Assembly (NCBI GenBank): GCA_030068145.1
Contig: JAPJBO010000200.1
Span: 227,665-291,664, forward strand
Reading direction: 5' to 3'
Origin: Diplonema papillatum
Taxonomy: Eukaryota; Euglenozoa; Diplonemea; Diplonemida; Diplonemidae
DNA: 64,000 nt
Below are positions 24,763 through 35,770 of the stretch, piece after piece (position 1 is the stretch's first letter; every line of letters starts with the position of its first letter). The notes beneath the pieces were generated by a model that saw nothing but the letters and a program-made list of their open reading frames with translations, made no database searches and had not been told where the DNA came from. The translations under genes and the position numbers were made by a program.

Positions 24763-26269
24763 AGACTGCGATACTAATTTCAGCTACAAAAAGCAAGACC
24801 ATTTCTGAAGGAGGCGCTTACGCTGATTGAACGAAGCAACCCCCTTCCTTCGATCAGCATCAGCTGATCAACGATGGTGGGCATGATTAGGTGAAGCATT
24901 TTTGTTCGCGTAGGGTTTGCCTAAAACAGCACTTCTTCGTTGGCTTCGTTAAACATGTGCAACTGTTTTACGGAAATGTTCCCTCCGTTCAATTATGCTA
25001 AAACAACATACAGGTCTTTCACGCATCGTGTTTGATCCCGTGACCTCGACAGGAGTTGAAAAGGTCGCTCTTTACCACGAGTTTTCTCTCACTCAACGCG
25101 GATACCGCCGCTTGTATCTCCCATCAGCCTCTGGCTGCTCTTCTCCTACTTCTTCAAGCCATCTGTTTCTCCTGCCTTTTCGCGGAGTTGCCTGGTTCGA
25201 AGTTTTTTTCAACCAATTCTGGCCCATTTTGTGTGCGGCACAGTCCCCAGAATGATGCTTACCATCCTGCACCTTGGATTTTGTCTGGGTGTATGAATCA
25301 ACACGTGGGCGCGTTCGCTCCTCGGCTCCAAAGCGAGGCACGACGAACTATTGCTGCAAATCCTGGTCTTTTACTCCCCTTCTTTCCTGAATGACTCGGG
25401 ATCTCACTTGAAGCCAAAACCGGCGACGAAAGACCATTAACTTTTTTGTGACCACCACGGCGAAAGTTCGCTCTCTCTCGAGATGCTCTTGACGTCCTCC
25501 TGCGTGTTGACGCGAGTGGGCCACTTTTATTCATGCGCATTACCCCCCTCCCCCCTCTGTCTGTTTGTACCATTTGACTCAAGCTGCAGCGAAGCTGAGA
25601 AATGAGACGCAAAGCACCGATTCACCGTCCTCGGGTATCCTTCCCGTTGAAGAACCCGCAGTTCTGGCCTGCATACCGAAAGCGCGTGACGTACTGGGCT
25701 TTGTGTTGCTACTCTCTGTCTATCATTGCCTACCGCCCCCTCTGTGCGAGGATTCGGGTTTGTTGGCGTCAAGCGTGGATACGAACTTTGAACAAGGCCT
25801 TAGCCTCCGTACGAACCGGATGAACAGCTAAAGAAAACGAGGAATCTCCTCAGCTATCCAAGACTTCCTGGCCTGCATCCGAAGCTAGCACTGCTGACGT
25901 TCATGTAACTACGAGTCTTGCTGCGCCTTCCTCCCACTGGGCAGGAGAGACGATGAAGGTTCACCAACATCGCGAATGGAAAACTAAAGCTTCACCAACA
26001 TGAGAAATTGACATTTGTCCGAGCATCCAACTAGCGAAACTAGTACAGCAAAGCTAATCTGCGCCAGAAAAGCTGTGGTTGGGCACGCAAATAATACAAA
26101 GCAAGCTTGGCCGCCCAGCCAGCCGTTGAGCACCAATTCAGCATCTGCGTAGTATGATGAGGGAGCAGCGCAAGAAACTCCCCGGCTAGCGCGATTGTGG
26201 GGAACCCTGAGGCGCTCGACGCTACTGCAGCAGTTCACTAGTTCTGCTCTAACAATTGGTAGCACCGGA

Positions 26270-27285
26270 TGGCTTCTCCGAGTGTTTCCTTCAACAAAAC
26301 TACGCATTTCTTTTCCCGTATGTTGGACAACAAAACCACGCACTCGTTTTACCAAAGGCAACCCGTTAAAAATGACCCTCCGTCTGACGACGAAGCCTTT
26401 CCTCTTTGGCACCTTGCAACCAGAAGTGCCACGAACAAATAAAATTGGTGTCGTCATCGCATGCACGAGAACACTCCAAGTAGAGTGTTGTCGGCAACAA
26501 ACAGTAAATCAATGAAGCAAAAAAGCACAAACAACGCTATCCTTCTGCATCATCGCTATTCTCCTCTCGGATGCTCCTGCTTCGCAGCCCTTGCCCCGAC
26601 CCTCGCTTCAAATCCCTATCATTCATGCCATGGCGTCTTTTCGATTCCTTTCGACAAGCTTGTTGCAACCATCACGAGTTTCACCACGACAAAAGCACGG
26701 CAAACTCGACCTTTCCGGAAAGCAAGCATATTGCGGTACTCATTTGCGCGCAAATGACTCCTCACTAACGCAACAACCCGGAAGCGGTAGAAGCTGAGTA
26801 AATGGATGTCCGCCGTGCAATTTGTAGAGTAACAGGATGGTATTGCATAGAGCCACTGGCAAAAGGAGTTGCAAAAGATACTCTCCCTCTCTGAAGAAGT
26901 GCGAAAAGGGTTGACATGCAGCCACAGCTTACACAAGAGCCGATTCGGGTTCGGCACAAGAGCATGTATCAGATTGTTCGGACAACTTGCTGAAGTAGTC
27001 GGCACTCAGCAACGAAGGCTAAAGCCAACCGCAAGGTGAAGAACATATCAAGTTGTAGTGTTGTGGCTCGCACAATTGGCACCTTTTCTCTGTATCTTCA
27101 CGACAAACTACGCACTTGTTCTCCGGGTTTCCGCCACACGCAATAAAAGCATTTCAACCACAAAGATCCCGTTTTGTACATTTGCTAAACTATTAGCTTA
27201 CGCACAGTTTCTTCGTCTTCTCGCATGCAGGACAATCTGCACCGATATTTTCAATGAACCAAACCTACGCATTTGGTCCCTCTTG
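26270..27285 (-). pseudogene. Decayed tract of cysteine-finger modules, piggyBac CRD-like
   Basis: Read on the - strand, the best unit (27153-27019, no stop) encodes KCVVCREDTEKRCQLC, then a short spacer and LICSSPCGWL. The order C-x2-C, C-x2-C, C-x3-C resembles the cysteine-rich C-terminal domain of piggyBac-type transposases. A second unit upstream (about 27272-27220) reads KCVGLVH, stop, KYRCRLSC. Two more lie at about 26344-26240 (ECVVLLSNIREKKCVVLL, then AIRCYQLLEQ). Stops and C-to-L changes show decay. No DDE catalytic domain is seen nearby, so the family call is tentative. Confidence 0.4.
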
Positions 27286-28948
27286 TAGCTCTTTCAAGTC
27301 TTTGTGACAAAGAGGGTTTCTGGCCTGTGTGTCTGGTGTGGAAATTGTTTTTTCCTTTATCACTAACTGCGGCCTGCTGATGGCTGTGCCAATTCCCTCA
27401 GTAAACTGCAAACATTATGCTGCGGGCCATTTTTTGCGAAGTTCTTTCTGTTGCTAGTTTCGCGGACCCGGAAACCTGTATCTTCCACTTCCTTTCATCG
27501 TACCTTTCTCTCGCTCCCACCATGCATCGCTCCTTCGACCACGCGGTCCCCTTCACTTTATCTTTCCTTTCTTCCCTCTTTTCTTCATGTTTTTCTTCGA
27601 AAGCAGTGCCTTCTCTCCCTCTCCCCATTCTCCCCCAACCAACTGAACACATACCGAGTTATGCCGTCTGCGGCGACATCAAATCATAAAACGACTGTGC
27701 GACCCAGAGGTTAACAGTAAAGATAGTTGCCACAGTTGAGCGTCCGCATCGAAACGAATACGATACCTACCTTTTAATCCACTAACTAAACTGGAACAGA
27801 AAAGAAAGCAACGGAAGTAGGCCAGTTTTAACCACGGCACGACTCGAAAGGTCGAAAATTCAAAAAAAAAAAAAATACTCCATACGATTTCCACCGGTAG
27901 ACAACTTCTGCCTGCAGGAATCAACCGCCTTCGGGTGTGGGCTCGTCTGACACTCGCTGTCGTTGGGGAAGAGAAAAAAACGCTAAAAGAAAAAGAACAT
28001 CGACTCGTTCCGGTCGATTGTCGCCTTACAAAGCAAAACCGCAAGTTAGAAGAATAGTAACCTTCGGCGAAGCAAGAGACATTGGAAAAACAGAAGCGAA
28101 AACGAGTGTACATTTGTTTGAAAGTTTTATCCGTCACTGGGTTTGCGAGGGGCAGCATCTGACAAGAACTGGAGGGTGGTGGAATGTTTGAAAACAACCA
28201 CCGTGTTCATGTTTGTAGTGCAAACAACAATTCTCCTAATTTTACTGTGCAGCTCCTTGCTGTTACAATGAGCCATATGACGAATTTATTCCCAGGATTC
28301 AGAAAGTTCGGGTTAGAAACCTCCTTTTTGACTCCAGGACCTGTCACGAAGCCGTGTCTTGCCTGCACTCATGCCCATTTCGCGTTCCCTTCCCTCGTTC
28401 CCTCTCTCTGAGTGTCGCCGTCCAGCCCAAGTTCTGCGTATCTAACGTAGTTAGGAACAATGTTGCGACAGCCGGTGTAGGCTCGAGGCGATGGTCTAGA
28501 TTGGTGCGTCCTGCGACTGCCTCGCTCAGAATACGAGGCGGATGGTGTTTCCCGTTTCCGCCGTTGTTTAATTTTCCTTTCTTGCAACCTCGTTAAATCC
28601 CACCCTTCTCGCCACCTAGCCCGTGTCCCCTTTTTCTTCACTGCTCCGATCCATTTCCTTCCGTTTTGACATCCCGCCCGTCTCACACGGACGACACATT
28701 TTCCGCTACGAAGTGGGGCCCAGCTCTTCTTCTGATATCTACGCGTCCCATCCCCGTTTGAGCAAAACCCCTTTCTTTTGCACCTAGCTCCTGTCGGTTG
28801 ATTGCGATCTTGCTCACGTCGGAGACCACCGGAAGTTCCCACCGGAAGTTTCTCAGGTGTCCCAACGCTTGTGCGCGCGCGTCATGTGCATACGATGAAC
28901 GTTTCTTTTTACATTTTTCTCGTCTCGTTTGTCTCGTTCGAACTCTAG

Positions 28949-29186
28949 CGCATCGGGTGCGGCTTTCGGAATTGTGGGTCAAGAATCGAACTTTCACTTG
29001 AAGGGGAAGCACACGGTTGCTGAACAGTCTTCGACGGTAGTCAACTTCACGGCTCGGTGCTTGTGCTTGTGGGCAAGACAGTCTTCCTGGGCCGTTGAAG
29101 CCCATCAAAGACCAGTGATTGTTTTGGACTACCATGGCCGTATTGCACAGCTGACCGAAGAAGTGCAAATGTTGACGCGTCAATGA
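28949..29186 (+). CDS. Possible orphan 3' exon
   Basis: A very strong acceptor (pyrimidine-rich from about 28910, ending CGAACTCTAG at 28948) is followed by an open frame ending at 29186. It encodes about 79 residues with a short terminal amphipathic helix (RIAQLTEEVQMLTRQ). No matching upstream exon was found. It could be the last exon of an unrecognised gene or chance. Confidence 0.25.
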
Positions 29187-29580
29187 ATGTTACTGCTGTC
29201 CTTTTGATTCAGCGACCAATTTTGATATCTTGCGTGGACGCTGACGACACAGGGCGATGCATGATGTCTTTGGTATACAGCACTTTGTTAAGAAGCGATA
29301 TTATTTCAGAGTCCGTTTAATAAGCGCTACCGAAAGAAGGAGATGCCGACAAGTTACCTGCAGGATTAAGAAGTGCGTGAAAGAAAGGAAAAACTAAAAA
29401 AGCAACTGTTTACCGAAACCGGTCGTCGTCCAATTGACGGTTGAATCGCAGCCACAACTGGTTATTGCCCTGCAGGTTTTTGCTCGCTTTGCGGCAGAAC
29501 TTCGGCGGAACGGTCAGCTGAGTGCGGAAGAAAACGAGCAAAGCTTCGCCCCAAGGCCCGCACCAACTTCCGTCTTCGCG

Positions 29581-30681
29581 ATGCAAATGCAGTGGAATCC
29601 TGCATACTCAGGCTGTGGCTGCGCGCACGCCACCAATGGCAACCACAGCTGCACTCAACACTGCAAGTGCAACGGAGGCTGCAAGTACAACCACATGCCG
29701 ATGTACCCTCCTGGTTACCCGATGTACCCGGATCCAAACATGTACAGTGGCTACGGGTATCCGATGTACCCCGCCTATCCTCAAGGCCCAGTTTCAGGGG
29801 TTCCTCTCCGTCAGCCGATGAACCCCGGCTATCCTCCTCCAATGCAGCCCCAGCTTCCTCAGCAGCAAGGGCCACAGCACGCGAGCAAGTGCGGCACCAC
29901 GAAGCAGACCGCAGCCAGTAGCGGTGCAAAGAATGGAAGAAAGGGCTGGGGTGGCCACAGCAGCAGCAGCTACGGCACATCCGGCAGGGGCAGCAGCCGC
30001 GCCGCTTCGTCGGATTCTGAGGAGGAGATCAAGTGCGCGACGCCCACCAACAAGGACAAGCCGGCAGAGGCGAAGCTTCTCGGACTTCTAAACAAGATTT
30101 CAGAGAAGCGGTACGCTGAAAACTTTGAAGCCATCAACGCGTTGTTGACATCGGGAGAGATCGACGTCGAGACGCTTGTAACCCAGGTTCACGAGCAAGC
30201 GCTTGTGACACCTTATTATGCCCTTCTGTACGCTCGTTTGTGCGAAGATCTGTGCCGCAAGTGTGCCCCGGCTGAATGCACCTCGAAGCAGGAGATGTTC
30301 GTTTCATCACCTTTCCGCACGGCTCTCCTAGCAAAGTGCCAAGCCAGGTTTGCAAAAGTAATTGAGGGCTCGGAGCTGGACAAGTATCAGCAGAAGTCAA
30401 CATTGCAGTTCATCGCGGCCCTGTACTGTAAAGGCGTAGTCGGCTCGAAGACTATCTTTGGCTGCCTGTCAGGCCTGCGCGACGCGATTAAGCCAGATGA
30501 CAATGAACCCGTGCAGATTGAGCTGCTTTTGGACATGCTCAAAACGGTGGAGCGCCCGTTGAAGAAACAGGCTGCTTACGTTGGACAGCTGGATGCGCTG
30601 TACAACGACCTTCGTGCCAAAACCGCCAGCTGCTCGAACCGCGTCAAGTTCTTGGTCATGAAGCTTGGCGAACAGCGGTGA
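29581..30681 (+). CDS. MIF4G-domain protein, eIF4G-like (short paralogue)
   Basis: This is an intronless gene for 366 residues from the first in-frame ATG (MQMQWNPAYS); the frame is open further upstream but has no ATG there. Residues 8-35 are a striking Cys/His cluster (CGCAH, then CTQHCKCNGGCKYNH) that could bind zinc. Residues 36-100 are Pro/Tyr/Met-rich repeats (YPMYP). Then a Gly/Ser-rich linker and, from residue 165, a MIF4G helical domain: LLGLLNKISEKRYAEN, then PYYALLYARLCEDL and STLQFIAALYCKGVV, all diagnostic helices of the eIF4G middle domain. The likely role is an eIF4A-binding or mRNA-tethering translation regulator. It shares its layout (Cys patch, Pro/Tyr region, MIF4G) with the gene at 14864. 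Its C-terminus (KLGEQR) is encoded by the first, diverged unit of the following minisatellite. Confidence 0.75.
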   Translation: MQMQWNPAYSGCGCAHATNGNHSCTQHCKCNGGCKYNHMPMYPPGYPMYPDPNMYSGYGYPMYPAYPQGPVSGVPLRQPMNPGYPPPMQPQLPQQQGPQHASKCGTTKQTAASSGAKNGRKGWGGHSSSSYGTSGRGSSRAASSDSEEEIKCATPTNKDKPAEAKLLGLLNKISEKRYAENFEAINALLTSGEIDVETLVTQVHEQALVTPYYALLYARLCEDLCRKCAPAECTSKQEMFVSSPFRTALLAKCQARFAKVIEGSELDKYQQKSTLQFIAALYCKGVVGSKTIFGCLSGLRDAIKPDDNEPVQIELLLDMLKTVERPLKKQAAYVGQLDALYNDLRAKTASCSNRVKFLVMKLGEQR

Positions 30682-31420
30682 GCCTCACCCACCAATTAGC
30701 GGCGAGCTTCATCTCAGCAGTGCGGTAGCCTCACCTGCAACTGGCGAGCAGCAGTGAGCCTCACATGCAACAGCAGCCTCACATGCAAGAGCAGTGTGCG
30801 CCTCACATGCAACTGGCGAGCGGTGAGCCTCACTTACCAACTAGCGATGAGCTTCACCTCAGCAGTGCAGCAATAGCCTCACCTGCAACTGGCAAGCAGC
30901 AGTCAGCCTCACATGCAAGCAGCAGTGCGCCTCACATGCAACTGGCGAGCGGTGAACCTCACCTACCAACTAGCGGTGAGTTTCACCTCAGCAGTAGCAG
31001 TAGCCTCACCTGCAACTGGCAAGCAGCAGTGAGCCTCACATGCAACTGGCGAGCAGCAGTCTCACATGCAACTGGCGAGCAGCAGCCACACATGCAACTG
31101 GTGAGCAGCAGCCTCACATGCAACTGGCAAGCAGCAGTGAGCCTCGCATGCAACTGGCGAGCAGCAGCCTCACACGCAACTGGCGAGCAGCAGCCTCACA
31201 TGCAACTGGCAAGCAGCAGAGCCTCACATGAAACTGGCGAGCAGCAGCCTCACATGCAACTGGCGAGCAGCAGCCTCACATGCAACTGGCGAGCAGCAGA
31301 GCCTCACATGCAACTGGCGAGCAGCAGCCTCACATGCAACTGGCGAGCAGCAGCCTCACATGCAACTGGCGAGCAGCGGTGGGCCGCCTACAAGCAGCAA
31401 GCAGCGGTGAGCCCCGCCCA
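30660..31420. repeat. 26-bp minisatellite seeded at the stop of the MIF4G gene
   Basis: More than 20 imperfect units built on CTCACATGCAACTGGCGAGC plus AGCAGC, with variants of 24-28 bp and some units carrying CAGCGGTGAGCCTCAC. The gene's last codons (GGCGAACAGCGGTGAGCC, stop TGA included) match this unit, so the array begins inside the coding sequence. Units become more uniform downstream, where most read CATGCAACTGGCGAGCAGCA. Confidence 0.9.
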
Positions 31421-32164
31421 GAACTGCTCGCCCCTCGCGTTTATATCAACGTTTCGCAGCCTACCGTGTCCACAATATTGCAGGTGCTCGAATTGGCCTG
31501 AACACTGAGCCTCTACAGCAACGCATTTTCACGCCCCTAGCGGCGTTGGAGCATACTTTGTGACGTTTGGAATCTGTACAGGAACGTCTTTTTCAAGACT
31601 GTTTTGTACAAGACATATGATTCCGCGCGCAAAGGTGTGAGAGCAACGCAACGCATGTCTAGAAGCGATGCCATTCACGGCGCGTGGATTCCATTTTGTA
31701 TCCGCATCCCGGTATCCGTGGGCGCAGCCGCAGTTCCTTTATTGTTTTTCCGACAGTCTAAATCAAAGCGATCAAGGGAGTGGCTTCTGCTGCCCTGTTG
31801 ACTCCCGTCACCCAGTTGCGACAGCAGCAATTGTGATATTGTGAGATAGAGCGTTTAGACATAACATCTTCTTGCGTTGTCTTTTTTGCTATCTTCTACA
31901 GCAGGCGCAACACGGGTGGTCCATGCTTTGGCCGGCAAGATACCGACAAGGAGCCACTCTTTGATGAAGCGAAATTCCCCTGACTCGAATCAAGAAATGC
32001 AACCTCTTGAAAATGGACTCGGGGGAACCAGAGTGCTTCTCTCGATGTTGAATCACACAACGCTCTCGTTTTTGCTTGGTGAGAGCGTTCTTGTCGAATG
32101 CTTTCGTCTGCAACACGACCTAAAAAAAAAAAAGAAGAAAAAGGCGAAAAATAAGGTCGAATGG

Positions 32165-32245
32165 CAGTTCATTCGTTCGGAGCAGAGGGGGGGCACATCT
32201 GTGTTTCGCTCTGTCAGCAACAAACAAAACTATGCATTTTTTGTT
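32165..32245 (-). pseudogene. Cysteine-finger remnant
   Basis: The - strand encodes NNKKCIVLFVADRAKHRCAP, similar in order to the KCVVC....KRC unit at 27.1 kb. It carries the shared + strand word CAAACAAAACTATGCATTTT. Confidence 0.35.
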
Positions 32246-33219
32246 GTTCTCGTTTATCAGTCGCCACCGGGCCAGAAGCGGCGGTCTGTGCGGGGAGGGG
32301 TCCTATCAGACCAGAGTTTGGGACTGTGGTGAGGTTAACAGTTTTGGTAACACAGGGTCCCTTTTTGTGGGGCCTCACCCTTCTCTTTTGCCCCCTACCC
32401 TCAGTAGTCGTCGCTCAGCCCGCTCAACTGCTGCTGCAGGAAGCGTGCTTTTGCGTTCCTTTCATTTCTTTGTAGTCGCACTGCGACCGGCATCCACCTT
32501 GAGCCTACGGCGTCAGGTCTTGGTATTGTGCAGGCCTTTCCTTCAGTTCAAATGCAGGCAAAAAAGAAAAAGAACTTGTCTTTCCCCCCCTCGCCCTCCT
32601 TCAAGCTCTCCTGAATAGGTATGTTTCGTTTTTCAACCAACAACGAGCGACTACTTCCCGCACGTGCATTTTGTATCGCGCCCCCTCCTTTCCTTTTATG
32701 ACGAGTTGACAGTTGAGAAGGTAGGTACGTACAGTGTGTGCGTGAAGTCTGTGGACCGTCGATGACGGTCGGGTTCTTGCTCGAATCTCCCTCACAACTC
32801 GCGAGCAAAATAACGAGAGGCAGAAGCGAACAGTGCTTTTCCCCGATTAGTTTTTGGATCAACGCGTGTCTTTCATCAGACTACGTCGTCGGTGAAAGGC
32901 AGATGGGGCAGGTTGTCCCTCACTTTCTGTTGTTCTTCGGAACGAAATTGCTAGTGAACGAGACTTCGGGCCTACGAGTCACACAACTTTTTTGAACGCC
33001 TGTCAGACGTTTTCGACAGAAATATAAATCCCTTGTCAGGATTCAGGAACGGGTTAACGAGTCACAGTCAGGAGATGACGCGCAGCCGTATCTTGGAAGC
33101 CGAAGAATTGTTATCAAAAGATCATTTTCTTGCCCAAAAGACGGGCTCGCAGCGATACACTGGCAAATAATAGGCACAAAAATACTCGAGGGGCTGCCTT
33201 GTGCTTACTTCGAAGGGGA

Positions 33220-33396
33220 GAAACAATACAACTGCAAAGTGGGTCTTTTTTGTTGAACGCTTACGCCCGCCACTGAACCCAGATTCACCTGTGTTTCGTG
33301 TGGGCTACAGCACATTTACCTCCTCTGATCTTTTGCAGCTGGCAGCCTCCTCAAGTATCTCCTACAAAGCAGGTGCTTATACAAAAAAGAAAGTGT
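33220..33396 (+). repeat. Dispersed repeat, copy 3 (encodes AASSSISYKAGAYTKK)
   Basis: 33342-33389 encodes AASSSISYKAGAYTKK. Compared with the copy at 4158-4111, 13 of 16 residues agree while eight of the codons for shared residues differ synonymously. The upstream part (33236-33320) aligns with the reverse complement of about 345-245. The neighbouring frame reads RFTCVSCGLQHIYL, a C-x2-C-like finger. Confidence 0.6.
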
Positions 33397-34289
33397 GATC
33401 ACGGTCGGAGAACGGAGATGGTAGTAGAAACCTTGGTCGCGCCTTCGATACTACCACACCCAGCTGGCCAGAGGCAGGGATAGTCCAGTGATTTTTTGGG
33501 AAGAGCTGAAGTAAATCCTTCCGGAGCAAATTGAGAGTTTCGTTGATGAGGCAACAAGGACCACGCGGCTTTCACGCCGTTTTGCTCATTCTGTGTATCG
33601 TCATTGAAGACGCGCAGACCTTCGGGCAATCGCTCACTCCCTCTCTCTCTCTTCTTTCTCTCTTTGTTCATGTTCCCCTGCTTTCATGCAGAGAAATTGA
33701 GGAGCGCATACTGAGCGAGTCAAAGGCAAAACTAGCCAGTCTGACAACGTATTCGAACAGTAGCTCTCCACGCATGTTTCGCTGAACCAACCGAAGCATC
33801 AGAGAACGGAAAGAGGCGGGTGTACCGTTACCTATTGAACGGCCTGTTGAAAGTCGGTTCGGCGATTTTGAAAGCCAGTTCAATTACCAGTGCCTCCGCA
33901 GCCTTTAATTGCTGTTCTGACATGCATGAAGATAGCACATGCGGAAGACCCTGCCCTATTCGAGTCGTGTACTCGAGGAGCGTGGATGAGATCGAAGTTG
34001 CTCGATTCAACGAGTCGTCGACACGGCAAGTGAGAAACTGCATTTCGTGGCGATGAACAGCGACAGTATTCTGTCCCTACCGAACACAACCAATAAATAG
34101 GATTGCAGGGCTGTGCCTGTCGCATGGATTCCATTCGGACTAGACCCATCGACCGTTTCCAACCCCTTTTTCTCGTGACCATGGTAGTAACGCACGTTCC
34201 GCCCGCTCGCCCCCACTCACCTCAAAATACGCGCGCGTGACGCGCGTGGCCAAAAAAGCTCCATTTATTCACGCGCGTGATCTAACTGG

Positions 34290-34870
34290 TGGTGGAAAAT
34301 TTTCTCACGACAGAAAACTGATGGAAATTTCGTGGTGGAAACTACTGTCGGAAATTTCTTTTGTGGAATACTGTTGGTGGAAATTTTTCTCACGACTGAA
34401 AACTGGTGGAAATTTTCTCGTGGCGGAAACTACTGACGGAAATTTCTCTCGTGACGGAAACCGATAATGGAAATGTTCTCGTGAAAACTACTGGCGGAAA
34501 TTTGTTTCGTGGGAAACTGGTGGTGGAAATTTCTCTCGTGACAGAAAACTGGTGGAAATTTTCTCGAGGCGAAAGCTACTGGCGGAAATTTCTCTCGTGG
34601 TGGAAACCTGGTGGAAATGTTCTCGGCGAAAATTTCTTTGTGGAAAACTGTTGGAAATTTTCTCACGACAGAAAACTGATGGAAATTTTCTCATGGCAGA
34701 AACCACCGGCGGAAATTTCTTTTACGGGAAGCTTGGCGGAAAACTTTTCTAACAGAAGTTGTTGGTGGAAATGTTTTCTAACGGAACCCATCAGTGGAAA
34801 TTTCTCGTGGCAGAAACCTTCTCATAGCAGAAACCACCTGCGGAAATTTCTTTCACGGAAAACTGTTTTG
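34290..34870 (+). repeat. Tandem array, about 28-45-bp degenerate units
   Basis: At least fifteen units built around GGAAATTTCTCTCGTGRCGG and AAACTGGTGGTGGAAA. Copies vary in length and sequence. Open frames on both strands (for example 34406-34945) follow the repeat and are not evidence for a protein. Confidence 0.85.
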
Positions 34871-35556
34871 CGATCTTCGTACTTAGCTGGCTGGCCAGAA
34901 ATGTGCCAAAATTTTCCGCGCCTGCGGCGCAGGTATTTTGGCTGAGTAGCTTTTCCGTAGTGGGGCTATCGCATTATTTGCTCATTCTGTTCACAGTGTT
35001 CCACCGTGGCAGGCAATGCAGGGACGTTGTGCAGGACGAAAACCTGCTGCAGCCGGTGAACAACCAACGTGTTTCCGTCAATCTGTTTAGCTGTAAGTGC
35101 GACCGTCAAAAATTTTATGTTTAATTGACATGTCAGCCAACCTAGTTGTGACGAGCCACCCTACTGCCCATCTGCTTTGATCCGTATGTGCGACCGTTTA
35201 AAAGTTTCCGTGCCTGCGGCGCAGGGCTCCTTTAAGAAACACAAAACCGCCACAAGAAGAGTTGCTGGGTCGGTGTTCCGGAGTTTAACGCTGGTTCAAT
35301 CGTGCACTAGAGGCAGCCCACGCACGCAGAAGCCAAAAGGTGGCTCACCACCACAAAGAATATCGCTGCGCGGGCAGGTCTCCCCTCACCCGAAGCGTCA
35401 ACACAGCCTACTGTGCGGGTCGGGGCTACAGTAGGGGTGGCGGTGACTCACCGTGTGATTCCCCAAAACCCCGGTTTAAAGCGTAGATTTTCGTCCCAAG
35501 GCATCCCTGCTGCCCAAGTGTTGGAATTCTTTTTTTTAATAATACATCTGTACTGA

Positions 35557-35770
35557 CGGGAACATTTCCGGAACAACGGTTGCAGATGAAAGAGAAAACG
35601 AAGCCAACGAAAAAGTGCTAATACAGGAAACCCCCCCCCAGAGAGGTTTATACCCTGTACACGCGAAGAACAAGAAACTTTTGCCTTATCATTTTCATCA
35701 CCTTTGGTCAGTTGATGCTGATCGTCCGTTGCTTCGTTTATCAGTGCCAGCCCCAACTCCGGAAATGTTC
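35557..35770 (+). repeat. Dispersed repeat B, copy 2
   Basis: Aligns with 18137-18360, starting at GGGAACATTTCCGGAAC; a long C run (about 35629) precedes the shared CAGAGAGG landmark. Confidence 0.6.

Larger units (their letters stand above)
16814..29580. other. 12.8-kb gene-poor, repeat-rich interval between the two MIF4G genes
   Basis: No intact gene is firmly supported. Contents: a dispersed repeat pair member at about 18137-18360 (partner at 35557), a second at 21117-21377 (partner at 4107), an uncertain ORF at 21890-22243, a 23-bp x4 tandem at 24671, cysteine-finger remnants on the - strand at 20.4 and 26.2-27.3 kb, and an orphan exon-like frame at 28949-29186. Poly-pyrimidine tracts (for example near 19030 and 23590) are frequent. 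Confidence 0.5.

Noticed and set aside
30765..31508. 247-codon ORF of MQLASSSLTCN-type repeats
   Set aside because: It follows the 26-bp minisatellite, which is open in several frames at once; the unit is not a multiple of three, so a protein repeat is unlikely.
33668..34216. - strand frames with protein-like text (for example GLPHVLSSCMSEQQLKAAEA)
   Set aside because: Short, split over three frames and not matching any family I recognise; it could be an old pseudogene but is too weak to annotate.
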